Assembly: GCF_958450345.1 (NCBI RefSeq)
Contig: NC_088783.1
Coordinates: forward strand, 100,497,302-100,561,301
Direction: 5' to 3'
From: Calliphora vicina
Taxonomy: Eukaryota > Arthropoda > Insecta > Diptera > Calliphoridae
Length of the DNA: 64,000 bases
The notes beneath the pieces were generated by a model. That model saw nothing but the letters and a program-made list of their open reading frames with translations, ran no database searches and was not told the origin of the DNA. Each line of letters opens with the position of its first letter. Position 1 is the stretch's first letter. This document shows positions 44,999-59,002 of the stretch, in pieces. The translations under genes and the position numbers were made by a program.

Positions 44999-45118
44999 CA
45001 CTCAGGTCTCGTTCTAAAATTTTAAAATCTGTTAAAATTCCAAAAAATAATCGTAAATTTAAAAACCGCATAAATTTGAATCCGCATAAAAAAATCCCCA
45101 TAAAACGAGACCTGAGTG
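44999..45118. mobile_element. 120-bp MITE with TA target
   Basis: The ends CACTCAGGTCTCGTT are exact inverted copies, flanked by TA on both sides (44997-44998 and 45119-45120). It is non-coding; the size and TA duplication fit a Tc1/mariner- or pogo-type MITE. Confidence 0.8.
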
Positions 45119-45175
45119 TATATGAGATTTTTTGTTAACGTGTTAAGCACAAATTTTATAGAATCCATGTACTTA

Positions 45176-45437
45176 GGCCCTAATTTTGTAAATCACTTTA
45201 CAAAGTGATATTTATATGAAAAGCAAAAACAAAATTTCAAAAATTTTAAAAATTTGTTTTTGTTTTATATACAAATTCTTAACAGAACAAACGCACCAAA
45301 ATTCAAACGTTGATTTGCCTTTCATAATTTGAAAATTTTGTATATAAAACAAAAACAAATTTTTAAAATTTTTGAAATTTTGTTTCTGCTTTCCATATAA
45401 ATATCACTTTGGTGACGTGATTTACAAAATTAGGGCC
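45176..45437. mobile_element. 262-bp hairpin MITE, PIF/Harbinger-like
   Basis: TTA flanks both sides (45173-45175 and 45438-45440). The ends GGCCCTAATTTTGTAAATCAC are inverted, and the inner arms also pair through GATATTTATATG and AAACAAAAACAAATTT, so nearly the whole element folds on itself. Confidence 0.85.
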
Positions 45438-45573
45438 TTAGTAAACAAATTAAAAAACTTTTGCTAACTTGATTGTTTCTGGATGATTTCAACCCTTATA
45501 TTATAAAAATACAAAAAAACAATTTGTCAAAAAATGCAAAAAAATACCTTTTTTCTAGAATCTAGAGCTTTTT

Positions 45574-45882
45574 GCAGCTTTAACGTTTAATGTTGTCATA
45601 CTGCGTGTTATCAACATTGTTGATAAGTAGAAGTTTTTAATGTTGGAAATGTTTATAAACATGATGAATGTTGCAAGCAGTCGTTACAGACCGTTAAATT
45701 CAAATTGATAGTGGAATTTCGTAAGTATAAAATTGAATTTAACAGTCTGTAAGGATTGCTTGCGGAATTCATCATGTTTATAAACATTTCCATCAGTAGA
45801 AACTTCTACTTATCAATAATATCGATAACACGCAGTTATTAGCATTATTTGTAAGTATAGCATCATTAAATGTTAAAGCTGC
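45574..45882. repeat. Large imperfect palindrome
   Basis: GCAGCTTTAACGTTTAATGT at the left pairs with ACATTTAATGATG...AAAGCTGC at the right. The pairing includes GTGTTATC/GATAACAC, GATAAGTAGAAG, AATGTTTATAAACAT and CAGTCTGTAA blocks. The centre is near 45735. It lies just upstream of the LTR 4 TATA box and may be part of that LTR's U3 region or a fold-back element inserted in it. Confidence 0.7.
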
Positions 45883-45940
45883 TAACATTAACATTGAAGC
45901 TGCTAAAAGCTTTAGAAATAGAACATTATAGTTTTTATCC

Positions 45941-46277
45941 GTTAAGATAATTCATGGAACAGCTGGAAGATGGCTGTTCCATGAATTATCTTAACGTATA
46001 AATAGTGGCAGCAGTTGCAGTCAGGTTTTAGGTTGTCACAACCGCTGTTAAAATTAACATCAACTGCATTATCAGTATATTCATTACATTATAAAGTGTG
46101 TAATTTAAGGGTGTATATTAATGTGAATTATAAACGTGTATCTGTATACAGACACTAAGTGACTATTTAAACTGTTGTTACAGTTTTAAACTACTATTCT
46201 GCTATTATTTGCAATCAAAAGTATCCGGTTTATTTAAAGGAAATAAAAAAGTGTTTACAAAAGGCAAAAACGTAACA
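45941..46277 (+). mobile_element. LTR 4, diverged relative, left end unclear
   Basis: From the TATA box (GTATAAATAG, ~45998) to CGTAACA (46277) it matches LTRs 1-3, including GACTATTTAA, ATCAAAAGTATCCGGTTTAT and an ATAT right flank. Immediately upstream is an exact 22-bp-arm hairpin (45941-45996) not found in the others. The left TGTT terminus was not located. Confidence 0.7.
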
Positions 46278-47403
46278 ATATATTTGAAGTTTTTTTAATA
46301 TTCTTCGATATATTAGAAATTGTTACTAAATTTTTATTAAATGAATATCCTCCTATGGCCTCCTCTAAATAGTATATGTGTTACTAGCTGACCCGGTGCG
46401 CTTCGCCACCCCAATTAGAAGAAAGAAATAGTACTATTAAGTCTCCCTTTGTGAATCTAATTGTAAATGTAAAATTTCATATTACTGGGTCCATTATTAT
46501 AGAAAATGCAAAAGAAAGTTACCACTAAAATCATTCACATTCATGTGTGCCTAATTTTATATGTTTAAGTTTATTACTATCAAATATTCAAAAAGTACCA
46601 TTGCAATAAACAAATAGTTCAATTGATTATCACTATTGAATTCGCATTCACTAAACCATAACCCGTCAAGTTCGAAAATTAAATTTATATAGTATTTCCT
46701 ATATTATCAATTAATTTTGTTTCTATAAAAATTAATATTTAATAAATTATCACAAAACCAAAACTGATCGGTTTTCAATTTTTAAAACCAAATATTATTA
46801 TAGAAAACTCAAAAAAGTACCCATGAGAATAAAGAAAAAGTACCATGAAGTATGTCCTTGAATTTTAACTCACTTGGGACCATAAATTCAAAAAGTACCA
46901 TTAGAATATATAAAAAGTACCAAAAAGCCCCCACTTGTGGTTTTCCACTCACTCGGGTCCATATAAGCTTAATTTCATGTTTTTAGGTTCATTGGTGAAG
47001 AAATTACAAAAAGTATCATTTGAATTATGAAAAAGTACCAAAAAGTCTTCCCCTAGAATTCTCACTGACTTAGGACCATGTATGCTTAATTTCATGTTTA
47101 TAGGTACATTGTTATAGAAAATAGTTCTGTTATCGCATTTTGGTACCTAAATATTATCCCCTATTCCTAACACTAACTTCACTCAGATGCATATCAGCTA
47201 ACTTTAATGTCGATAAGTGAAATAGTTTAAAATATTAAAAAAGTACCATTAGGATAAAAGTACCAATTTCCCTTTTCCTCCTTGAACACCGCTCAAATTT
47301 GAAATTTAAAAATATTTCATTTTGCCAAAATTGTTTATGCTACAGACATGTCTCAAACGATTAAAATCTGTATTAAAGTGCCCAAGAAAAAATATGTTTT
47401 AAA

Positions 47404-48491
<1,088 letters not shown>

Positions 48492-49437
48492 AAGTACCAA
48501 ACTGTTTACCCGGATTTGGCCCAATATAAACCAACCGAGTTCCAAATAACAACCTATTAGTTAATTTTTGTATGAATCCAGGAACCAATGTTAAAAAAAT
48601 TATTGAAATTGGCTTAATAATTTCAAATAAAATGTATTTTCCCGATTTTATCCTCTTTTTGGAACATTTTTTATCCCCATTGCGTGGTAAAATTTTATTC
48701 AAATAAATTTCTGTATCGTGGTGGAATAAAATATTCGTATGTCTATAACAAATTATAGAAAAACTTATTTTATGAAAAAGTACCAAAAATAAACACAATT
48801 TTTATCCCTTAAGGGTTCGAATTTCCAAAAAGTACCAAACTTATACTTTTTATTTTTTGATATGTAAAAAATACGATTTAAAATTTGTTTATTGGTTTAA
48901 AAGATACATAGGGTGCCAGAAAAGTACAAAATACAGTTTCTACCCGTTTTCTCCCCTAAAAGGTTCGAATTTCGAAAAAGTACGAAACACCTGTCAGCTT
49001 ATTTTTTAAATGGAGTAACATGCAATTTTAAATTTTTTTGTATCTTTATTAGTTTTGAAAATATAAGGTTAACGAATTTACCCGTTTTTAACCTTTTTAC
49101 TCCCTAATCGTTCGAATTTCCAAAAATCCCTTCTTATCATTTTGGGGTGGGATTAACTCACAGTTAAAATTTCGTGATTCTAGCTTCAGGGCTTCTAGCT
49201 GTTTGGGCTGTATAGATTACTCTTTTATATGTATAGATTAACCATACAGTGGCTTATAATTGAGTAAATTTTTTAGATAGTAAAGATGACTTTTTTGAGA
49301 TATCCTTTGTTCATGGAAATTTTTTTTGGTTTTTCATGTCCTGTGTTCAAAAGAAAAGTATATTGAAACTAGTTGAATTTGAATGATTTCTGTATACTAA
49401 TTTTTAACAAATTTGGAAGGGGTAAAGTCTTATTTGT

Positions 49438-49443
49438 TTTATT
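49438..49443 (-). terminator. Probable polyadenylation signal of the aminoacylase gene
   Basis: AATAAA on the minus strand, 57 bases past the stop codon. Confidence 0.55.
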
Positions 49444-49499
49444 TTAAAAAACTAGTTTTAAAAACTGTACAACATTGCATAAAACACTTTAAACTAAAA

Positions 49500-52400
49500 T
49501 CAGGCATTTGCCAAATTTGAAATAATTTTCTTATAAATTTCAATGCCCTGCAAATACGTATCAGTGCGTATGAATTCGTCGTGGTCGTGCAACAATACTG
49601 GAGTATTATTCATTGGTGAAAAGCCTAAAGCAGGAATACCAACTTGGCGTATGTAACGACTATCAGTGCCACCAGTAAATATTTGACGTTCAATCTTGAG
49701 ACCCCTAAAATGTAAATAAAATGATACGTGTATTCATTTTAAACGGAATTAGTACCATGGAAGGTTTGCTTACATTTCATCGGTGGCTTTTTTGAAGGCC
49801 ACCCAATATGGATTACTATTATCGGTAGCAGTAGGCGCGACACGGGGACGTTGCTGGTCGTAGGTAATTTCTATATCTCCACCAGCTTCCTTGCACCACT
49901 GGTGCAGCTGTAAAATGTTCATAATTTATGTTAACTATGTTGCGTATTAATAATTATATATGTTTTTGTTTTTTTTGCTTACCTTGGCTTCAAATTTCTT
50001 ATGATCAACATTTAAATCTAAGCGAACATCAAAGCACAACATCATTTTTGGCGGTATAACGTTACTTTGTACGCCACCTGAAATTTTGGTTAGATTAATG
50101 GTTGTTACATCTCCGATTGTTAGTTGTGGATTATTTTCCAAGCGACGGACCTGCTCTTCACGCATTAACATCATTTTATGTAAAATATAATTGAGTTTTT
50201 CACCAGCCGTATTTTTTAGCAACAATGAACCATGACCCGCATTGCCATTGATGTGAAAATACACACCTAATCAAAGTAAATGATTGAAAAAATAATAAAT
50301 TATTATTTAATAAAATATATCCTTCTTCATAAATGAGATTATACTAAAACTGAATGGCAAATCTGTAAAATTTAAACTAAAGATGACAAACGTGTAATTT
50401 TATCTATACATATAAAAGAGTTACGTTACTGACTGAATGACTGACTGATTCATCATCGCACAGCCTAAACGACTGAAGCTAGAATCATGAAATTTTAACT
50501 GTGGGTTCCTTTCTCCCCAAAACAATCCACTAAGAAGGGAGTAAAAAGGGTAAATTCGGTAACCTTATATCTTCAAAATTAATAAAGATACAAAAAAACT
50601 TAAAATTGCATGTTACTCCATTTAAAAAATAAGCTGGCAGGTGTTTCGTACTTTTTCTTTTTCTTAAATTCGAATCTTTTAGAGGAGAAAACGGGTAAAA
50701 ACAGTATTTTTTTCATTTTTTGGCACCCTATGAATCTTTTAAACCAATAAACATAGAAACAAATTTTAAATCGTATTTTTTACTTATCAAAAAATTAAAA
50801 ATATAAATTTGGTACTTTTTGGAAATTCGAACCCTTAAGGGATAAAAATTGTGTTTATTTTTGGTACTTTTTCATAAAATAAGTTTTTCTATAATTTGAC
50901 ATAGACATACGAATATTTTACTATTAGCTCCCACCACGATGCAGAAATTTATTTGAATAAAATAAAAAAAGGGGATAAAATCGGGAACATACATTTTATT
51001 TGAAATTATTAAGCCAATTTCAATAATTTTTTAACATTGGTTCCTGAATTTATACAAAAATTAACTAACATGTTGTTATTTGGAACTCGGTTGGTTTATA
51101 TTGGGCCAAATCCGGATAAACAGTTTGGTACTTTTTTTAAAACCTATTTTTCCTTGGGCACATTAACACAGATTTTAATCGTTTGAGACATGTCTGTAAC
51201 ATAAACAATTTTGGCAAAATGAAATATTTTTAAATTTCAAATTTGAGCGGTGTTCAAGGAGGAAAAGGGAAATTGGTACTTTTCTCCAAATGGTACTTTT
51301 TTAATATTTTAAATTATTAAAGTTTGCTGATATGCATCTGAGTGAAGTTAGTGTTAGGAATAGGGGATAATATTTAGGTACCAAAATGTGAGAACTGAAC
51401 GATTTTCTATAACAATGGACTTAGAAACATGAAATTAAGCATACATACATGGTCCTAAGTCATTGACAATTCTAGGGGGAGACTTTTTGGTACTTTTTCT
51501 TAATTCAAATGGTACTTTTTGTAATTTCTTCACCAATGAACCTAGAAACATGAAATAAAGATTATATGGAACCGAGTGTGTTTTTGGTACTTTTTGTATA
51601 TTCTAATGGTACTTTCTTGAATTTTCTATAACAATGGACTTAGAAACATGAAATTAAGCATATATGGTCCTACGTGAGTGAAAATTCAAGGGGATACTAC
51701 TTCAAGGTACTTTTTCTTTAATCTAATGGTACTTTTTGTAATTTCTTCACCAATGAACCTAAAAACATGAAATTAAGCTTATATGGACCCGAGTGAGTGG
51801 GAAACCACAAGTGGGTCTTTTTGGTACTTTTTATATATTCTAATGGTACTTTTTTAATTTTTGGTAATAATAATGGTCATAGAAATATGAAATTAGGAGT
51901 ATATGGTCCCAAGTGAGTTAAAATTCAAGGGCATACTTCATGGTACTTTTTCTTTATTCTCATGGGTACTTTTTGAATTTTCTATAATAATGGACCTAGA
52001 GTTTCCAAAAAAAGGGAGGAATTTGAAAACCGCGGTTTCGGTTTTATAAAATTTTAAATTTGTGATAATTTATTAAATATTAAGTGTTATAGAAACAAAA
52101 TTAGTTGATAATATAGGAAATACTATAAATTTAAAATTCGAACTTGACGGGTTATGGTTTAGTGAATGCGAATTCAAAAGTGATAATCAATGGTACTATT
52201 TTTTTATTGCAATGGTACTTTTTGAATATTTTATAATAATAAACCTAAATATTTAAAATTAGGCACACATGATTCTGAATAAATTTGAATTCACAAAAGG
52301 TGTCTTTAGTGGTAAGTTTCTTTTGCATTTTCTATAATAATGGACCCAGAAATATGAAATTAGGCCTTTACAATTATATTCACAAAGGGAGACTTAATAG

Positions 52401-55400
52401 TACTATTTCTTTATTCTAATTGGGGTGGCGAAACGCACCGGGTCAGCTAGTTTGCTTATAAATACTTACGCCATACACTACGTTCAGCATAAAACACTGG
52501 GTAGACATCAGTGGGTGATGCTAAACCTTCATCCAAAGAGAAACCAATATTTAGTGATTTAAAATCACATGTTTCAACAAATGGCCTCATGCCGAGACCA
52601 CCACCCATTTCCTCATCTATAGAAAAAATACACATTTATGTTATCAAGGATAAATATAAATTAAAATTATTATTTTAATTTACCTGGTACAAATGAACAA
52701 TATATAGTTCGCTTAAATTGTACGCCACTTCGTTTCAGTGCACGCAAAGCTCCCAAATATTGCATGCCAACACATTTCATATCCTGTGTACCACGTGCAT
52801 AAATACGACCCTCTTCATCAATATCAGCTCCAAATGGCGGATGTGTCCAGTTTTCAGGAAATACCGGTACGACATCCATGTGCGAGTTGAGCAATATTCC
52901 GGGCAAACTTAAATCTGTGCCAGCCCATGTTAGTATGACAATAGGATTTTCTTCATTTACTGGACAATAGACACGCATGGGCATGCCCAGCAATTGAGAT
53001 TGTTTTCTTAAAAATTCCACACACGGTTCTTAAACAAATAGAAATTTTAAAGTTTTCTTATTTAGTACAAATTCAAAGAGTCGAGGTTAGATAGCTTAAT
53101 ATTCTATAATTTTAGAATGCTCTAGAGCAAAGTGTCCCGACTTAAGAAGAAATGTGTGAAAAATACTCTTATTGATTTAATCAGTTCTGTCAAAGAATTT
53201 TAACGAAAGTGGAAATAATCGTATGTTTCAATTCGTAATATTTTGGGTTTGCTTCTTCAGATTTCATAATAAAACTTCACATACCTTAAGGCATCTCGAT
53301 AAAGTCAATGTTTGGTGTGGATTTTGAGAACGACATTGGCCAGGCCATCAACGGCCTATAAATCGCGGGTCGGGATTTCGGGAAAAGTAGCAGTTATTAC
53401 AAAACTGTTTGAAAATACAAGGAATCAAATTCATTTGATTTTAATTGTAAAATAACAGATTTTGTCTATTTAAATACAAATTGAATTACATAGTTATTTG
53501 TAATTAAATGGACAAAATCTGTTCTTTTAGTATTTAAATTATGTCTATTAATTTGATTCCTTCTAAATAACTATTTAGAGAAGCAGAATACATGCAGTAA
53601 TTGTTTCTGCTTTTATCTGAAGTAATTTAGGGTCATAATAAAAACTAGCATGTCAATAAATTCATAATTGGGTCATATCTCCCATATAAGGCTCACTTTC
53701 GAAAAATACTTTAAAGCTAATAAATATTTTAAAATTGTAGTAATTATTATAAATTCTGCGTAACTTAGATTCACATTAGTATAATTTAAAACAAGTAAGA
53801 GAGCTATGTTTGGATGTGCCAAATCTTATATACCCTTCACCAAATTATACTTCAAAATACAAATTTTAAATATTTTTAGGTAAACAAAATTTTTTTTTCC
53901 AAAGTAGTTTTTTTCCATTTTTTGTTTTGAATTGTTATTTTAAAATATTTTTTTTTAAATTTTAATTTTTTTAAACTTTGATTTTTTAATTTTTTGGTGA
54001 AAAAAAATTGGGTTACATAATATTTTTTCCAATTTTGACCCATTGTAGGTCCAACTTACTATGGTCTTATATACGTCTTATAAAGGTCTTTGAAATATCT
54101 ATCATTAGATATTCATAGTGTCTATATTAATGATTTAGTAATCCAGATATAGTTAAAAAATCGAGGTTGTCCTAGTTTTTAACTCATATCTTAGACATTT
54201 GTGGACCGATTTTGCTGATTTTAAATAGGAAACTTCTCGAAAGCATGTCTGACAGAATTATTGAAGATTTGGATCCCGAAGATATCTGGGATCTTCAGAA
54301 AATTGATTTCAACAGACAAACAGACGGACATGGCTTAATCGACTCCACTATATATAAGGATCCAGACTATAGATACTTTATAGGGTCGGAAAATTATATT
54401 GTGGAAATTACAAACGGAATGACAAACTTATATATACCATTCTCACGAAGGTGAAGGGTATAAAAATGTGTACATAAAATAAATTTTTGTTAAATGTTTC
54501 GTATATACTTTAAGGAGTGAGAAATAAATATTTCTTTCATAAGCTTTGTGTTTCAAAACAATTTTAAGTTGCGCCTTAAGGCATGTGAAGTTTTTTCAGC
54601 AGAACGTTTTTACGAAAGCTGAAGAAGCAAAACCAAAACGTTACGAATTGGAATCTACGATTATTTTCAATTTCGTAAAATTTCTGTGACAGACCTGTAG
54701 ATATAAATTTTATATATTTTTTAACTTCAATAATAAGTTTGTATGCATTTTAAAATAATTTCAATATAGTTTCCGAATATAAGGTTTGTAAAATATGCAC
54801 GAATATTCGAATTTAAAAATGCTCTAAAAAGAAGAAAATAAATTAATAATAAAAAAATAACATTTTTAAAAACCATTAATTAAATCAAACTATTTATTAC
54901 ATTATATAATTTAAATGATATTTATAACATAAACAAATTGTATAATGTAATAAATAGTTTTAATTTTAAAGTAAAGTTTCTTCTTTTTAAGCATTTTTAT
55001 TTAAAAATGTTTTCTATTATTAATAAATTTTTTAAGGCAGAAACTTGATAATTTAATAACGATAAAAAATAACCAGAGATTGAGAAAATGGGGGTAAGAA
55101 TGATATATTAATCGCAATTAAAAATTTAATGCATTCGTAATAACATTATCTTAAATACAACTAAAAAAATCGAAAATATTCATAAAACTGTTTACTTTTA
55201 TTTTATGATTTTTTTAATTTCAAAACAACTCACGAATTTTCAATCTTATCAATTGAGAACAGTAATATATCTACATATAAGATTAAAAATTGTTTACAAT
55301 TGAATGCATCCTAGCAACAAGAAAGAAAGTATAGTCGGTCAAGCCCGAAATATAACCATATACGGACACTAGTGGCCGAATTACCACATTCGTGACTGAA

Positions 55401-58400
55401 TGAGCTTTCGATATCGGAATTTTAATAAAATGTACTGAATTTCCTACTCGATATCGAATGCCATAATCTCAAATAAGAAAATTACGATCAGTTTTACTCG
55501 ATATTGAATGTGGTAATTCGGTCCCAATACGTGATAAAAGTCCAAAAAAAAGACCCGTGTCTCCCAGTTTTGCCCAAAGTCATGCTCTTTTTTTAACGGC
55601 CCCCAAAGATTTGGGGCTTCGGTGTAATTTTTGCAAAAAAAAGTGATAATTTTCTCAGGCTCATATCTTGCAAACAGTTTTGATTTACTCTCTGAGGCAA
55701 AGTTGTAGTCCTTGTCATAAAGAACAAAAATTGTGAAAACTGTGTTATTATAAACTAAAGCATACTTTTAGGCAGCTTTAAAAAATTTATTTCGATTTTT
55801 TTAAATTTTTGTTCTTTATGAAAAGGGCTACCATAGACAATAACTAGATAGGTAACTGAGAGCCAAAAACCTAAGTCTGTTGTCAAAAACCTAATTCATG
55901 AGAATGTATTGCATGTATTTTGTTATTGTAACACCCGTATGTGTGAAAAGAGAGTAATTTTTCCATATATATTACTCTCTCCTTCCGTTCTATGTGTTTA
56001 TTCTATGAGGGCTACAACTTTGCCTCAGAGAGTAAATCAAAATTCCAATTTGGTTTTTTAGGGTCAATTACAGACCGATTGTCATGAAATTAGGTCACAT
56101 GATTCAATTCTATTTGAAACTTGTTTTAGTTAAATTTAATTTGGATTGCAATATTTTTCAGAGATTTATGCTCGCTTTTTGAAAGTGAACCTTGTATGGG
56201 AACTGTGACTAATTAGGGACCGATGAAATTAGATCCCGTGATTTATTTTGATATGAAATTTATTTCTGTTAAATTGTATTTGCATACCAATATATTTAAA
56301 GGTTTATGCTCGTTAATGTGACTTATATGGGATCTATGATCAATTATGGATTGATACCCAAAAATTGTTTAAATATGATTTCTTTTTATACCCTTCAACT
56401 TCGAGAGAAGGGTAAGTTTGACATTCCGTTTGTAATTTCCACAATATAATTAACCTATAAAGTATATATATATATTCTGGATCCTTATAGAGTGCTCCAA
56501 AAAAATAAAATTGCGAATTTTGACCGTCCCCCCCTCTAGAATTATTCTATGTATTGTAGAAACACATTGTGTAAAATATTAGGATGATAGGATAACGTTA
56601 ACTGGTGGCGCAACGACGCTGAATTTTTGAGGTGCATTTACAATGGGAAAATATGCATTTTTTTCAGTTTTTGTAAAAATTTTGCCATTAAATAATGACT
56701 TTTACAATTTAATTTAAAAGAATCGAAATGTGTACGTAATTGTCGTTACAATAAGATATAAAAGACAAAAATTGGTGAAAAAATGTTAAAGTTATTAAAA
56801 AATCGCCAGGCCATTAACGTGCCTCAGGCCACTAGAACAAGAAATGTAGGAACAAAATTAACATATTTTGAGAAATATTAAAATAAAAGCTTATTTTTAC
56901 TTAAAATATATCCATATTTGCTTGTATATGAGTTTTTGTCCTCGTAGGATACCGTTAACCTATTCGCAGGTATGACCAAAAAAATTAAATTTTTTTAACG
57001 GCAGTTTCAAAACTCCAATTTCAAATTTTTAAAAATTTTGTTAAACAAATTTCAGAATTTTTTGATCATCACATGGGGATTTATTGACAACATAATAGGG
57101 AATAAAAATGTGAAAAAAGTATGTCAATACCTCCTATAGTTTTTCCGTACCTGCGATATAAATTTTGCGATTTTTGAGAAAAACTAATTTTTTGGCCATA
57201 TTTTGGGGAATGACCAGAATTTCCTTACTGTAATGATTTTTAAGTAAAAGCTATTCAGAATAATATAGTCCAGCTAATTTTAAATATAGTCTGAAAGTTT
57301 TACTAAAATCGGAAAACTTTAACCCTTAAATCGTGAAGGTCAAAGGTCAATTTTTTCAATATTTGGAATTTCTCATGGAAAGATAGCGAAATATTATATA
57401 TTTTTGGGCCGATTTTGATGAAACTTAAGAAAAATATAAAATGAAGTCTAGTATTCACAATAACAGTACAAAAATGGAAATTAACCCTTAATAGCAATTG
57501 GGGTCCAAATGACCCTCAACTTTTAAAATCACGAAAAACACATTCATTTTGACCCCATGTACTCTTAAGGGTTAATTTCCATTTTTGTACTGTTATTGTG
57601 AATACTAGACTTCATTTTATATTTTTCTTAAGTTTCATCAAAATCGGCCCAAAAATATATATTATTTCGCTATCTTTCCATGAGAAATTTCAAATTTTGA
57701 AAAAATTTACCTCTGACCTTCACGATTTAAGGGTTAAAGTTTTCCGATTTTAGTAAAACTTTCAGACTATATTTAAAATTACCTGGACTATATTATTCTG
57801 AATAGCTTTTACTTAAAAATTCTGAAATTTGTTTAACAAAATTTTTAAAAATTTGAAATTGGAGTTTTGAAACTGCCGTTAAAAAAATTTAATTTTTTTG
57901 GTCATACCTGCGAATAGGTTAACTGTATCCTACGAGGACAAAAACTCATATACAAGTAAATATGGATATATTTTAAGTAAAAATAAGCTTTTATTTTAAT
58001 ATTTCTCAAAATATGTTAATTTTGTTCATAAATTTCTTGTTCTAGTGGCCTGAGACACGTTAATGGCCTGGCGATTTTTTAATAACTTTAACATTTTTTC
58101 ACCAATTTTTGTCTTTTATATCTTATTATAACGACAATTACGTACACATTTCGATTCTTTTAAATTAAATTGTAAAAGTCATTATTTAATGGCAACATTT
58201 TTACAAAAACTGAAAAAATTGCATATTTTCCCCTTGTAAATGCACCTCAAAACTTCAGCGTCGTTGCGCCACCAGTTAACGTTATCCTATCATCCTAATA
58301 TTTTACACAACGTGTTTCTACAATACATAGAACAATTCTAGAGGGGGGGACGACCTGTACCTAGAAAGTTTTTTTCGTCCATACAATCTTGGAGCACTCT

Positions 58401-58994
58401 ATTATACATACATAGCGGAGTCGATTAAGCCATGTCCGCCTGTCTGTTGAAAACAATTTTCTGAAGACCCCAGATATCTTCGCGATCCAAATCTTGAATA
58501 ATTCTGTCAGACATGCTTTCGAGAAGTTTCCTATTTAAAATCAGCAAAATCGGTCCACAAATGGCTGAGATATGAGTAAAAAACCAGGACAACCTTGATT
58601 TTTGACCTATATCTGGATTACTATGTCATTAATATAGACAATATGGATATCTAATGATAGATATTTCATTATACCTCCTAAAGTGATTTTAAATCGATCG
58701 GTAACTGTTGGACTAATATTTTTTTTTTAGTAGGGTATAATGAATATAAGTATAACTGGTAATAATAATCATATGTACATTTATTTATTTATCTATGTAT
58801 GTCACCGTAATGATTTAACACTAACAAATTGCACAAGATAACAAAATTGTTGATATACGACTATTTTTCACTTAATTATAATGATGTGCGGAAAGTTCCC
58901 ACTTACTGTAATCGGGCTGTGGATGAACACTGGGTATACGCAAATATTCACAAAAATATTGTATTTCTTCATTGTTTTGCCAATCTTGAGCCAT
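49500..58994 (-). CDS. ACY1: Aminoacylase-1 (N-acyl-L-amino-acid amidohydrolase), six exons
   Basis: A cytosolic zinc peptidase of family M20A that deacetylates N-acetyl amino acids. Exons on the minus strand: 58994-58907, 53028-52684, 52616-52470, 50266-49983, 49907-49774 and 49704-49500. All junctions are GT...AG and the frames join exactly to 400 codons plus TGA, close to the ~408 of vertebrate ACY1. Exon 1 reads MAQDWQNNEEIQYF and LRIPSVHPQPDY. Metal and catalytic residues are all present: H79 and D81 (NSHMDVVPVFPE), D112 (ARGTQDMK), E146-E147 (VPDEEMGG), E174 (SLDEG), H372 (LLHDHDEF), plus the dimer-domain H205 (GNAGHGSLL). No signal peptide. Intron 1 is 5.9 kb and intron 3 is 2.2 kb, filled by transposons, including a Helitron; introns 2, 4 and 5 are 67-75 bp. 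Confidence 0.96.
50403..52450 (+). mobile_element. Non-autonomous Helitron in aminoacylase intron 3
   Basis: It starts TCTATACATATAAAAGAG after A, continues with GACTGACTGATTCATCATCG and ends with the GGTGGCGAAACGCACC hairpin and GGGTCAGCTAG before T. Multiple AATGGTACTTTTT units are separated by ACCTAGAAACATGAAATTA-like blocks. No Rep/helicase coding. The downstream end is 19 bp from the exon 3 donor, so nearly the whole intron is this element. Confidence 0.85.
53183..54697. mobile_element. Element with ~80-bp ends, CAGKTCTGTCA family
   Basis: The left CAGTTCTGTCAAAGAATTTT and right, in reverse, CAGGTCTGTCACAGAAATTT share a repeat that extends through AATCGTA, CAATTCGTAA and TTTGCTTCTTCAG. 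Its termini resemble the GGCCTGTCACA MITEs at 9309 and 21373, so all may be one superfamily. It contains a ~140-bp palindromic insert (53430-53568, ends AAGGAATCAAATT) and a mini-me copy. It lies in aminoacylase intron 1. Confidence 0.65.
53792..54468 (+). mobile_element. mini-me/DINE-1-like element, short microsatellite
   Basis: It starts AACAAGTAAGAGAGCTATGT (hairpin degraded to TTGGATGTGCCAA) and ends GAAGGTGAAGGGTATAA. The conserved core is complete, but only CAGACAAACAGACGGACATG stands at the microsatellite position. Confidence 0.8.
54698..56384. other. Intron 1 sequence with fold-back structures
   Basis: 54815-55015 is a palindrome centred near 54930 (AACTATTTATTACATTATA and reverse, with AGAAGAAA/TTTCTTCT outer arms). 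TTTGATTTACTCTCTGAGGC at 55678 recurs in reverse at 56010-56043. Between them, 55831-56007 is a MITE-like unit whose CCGTATGTGTGAAAAGAG and TCTATTCTATG parts recur at 62760-62880. A fragment at 55070 matches 33240. 56060-56384 is unassigned. Confidence 0.45.
56385..58740 (-). mobile_element. mini-me/DINE-1-like element split by a fold-back element
   Basis: The 3' tail (56385-56490: TTATACCCTTCAACTTCG to ATTCTGGATCCTTATAGA) and the core (58403-58740: AGCGGAGTCGATTAAGCCAT to AATGATAGATATTTCAT) are both on the minus strand and join across the fold-back. Only one GTCT unit is present (CCTGTCTGTTG). Confidence 0.8.
56494..58402. mobile_element. 1.9-kb fold-back element with ~0.84-kb arms
   Basis: The ends AGTGCTCCAA and TTGGAGCACT begin arms that pair over their whole length, with landmarks TTAACTGGTGGCGCAACGAC, ATACAAGTAAATATGGATAT, TTGGAGTTTTGAAACTGCCG and TTTGGGCCGATTTTGAT. 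The loop is only ~74 bp (57491-57564). The left arm has ~175 bp (57061-57235) missing from the right; that segment is present in the half copy at 20410. No coding sequence was found. The mini-me host shows a TATA-like flank on both sides. Confidence 0.85.
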
Positions 58995-59002
58995 GTTTCT
59001 TT

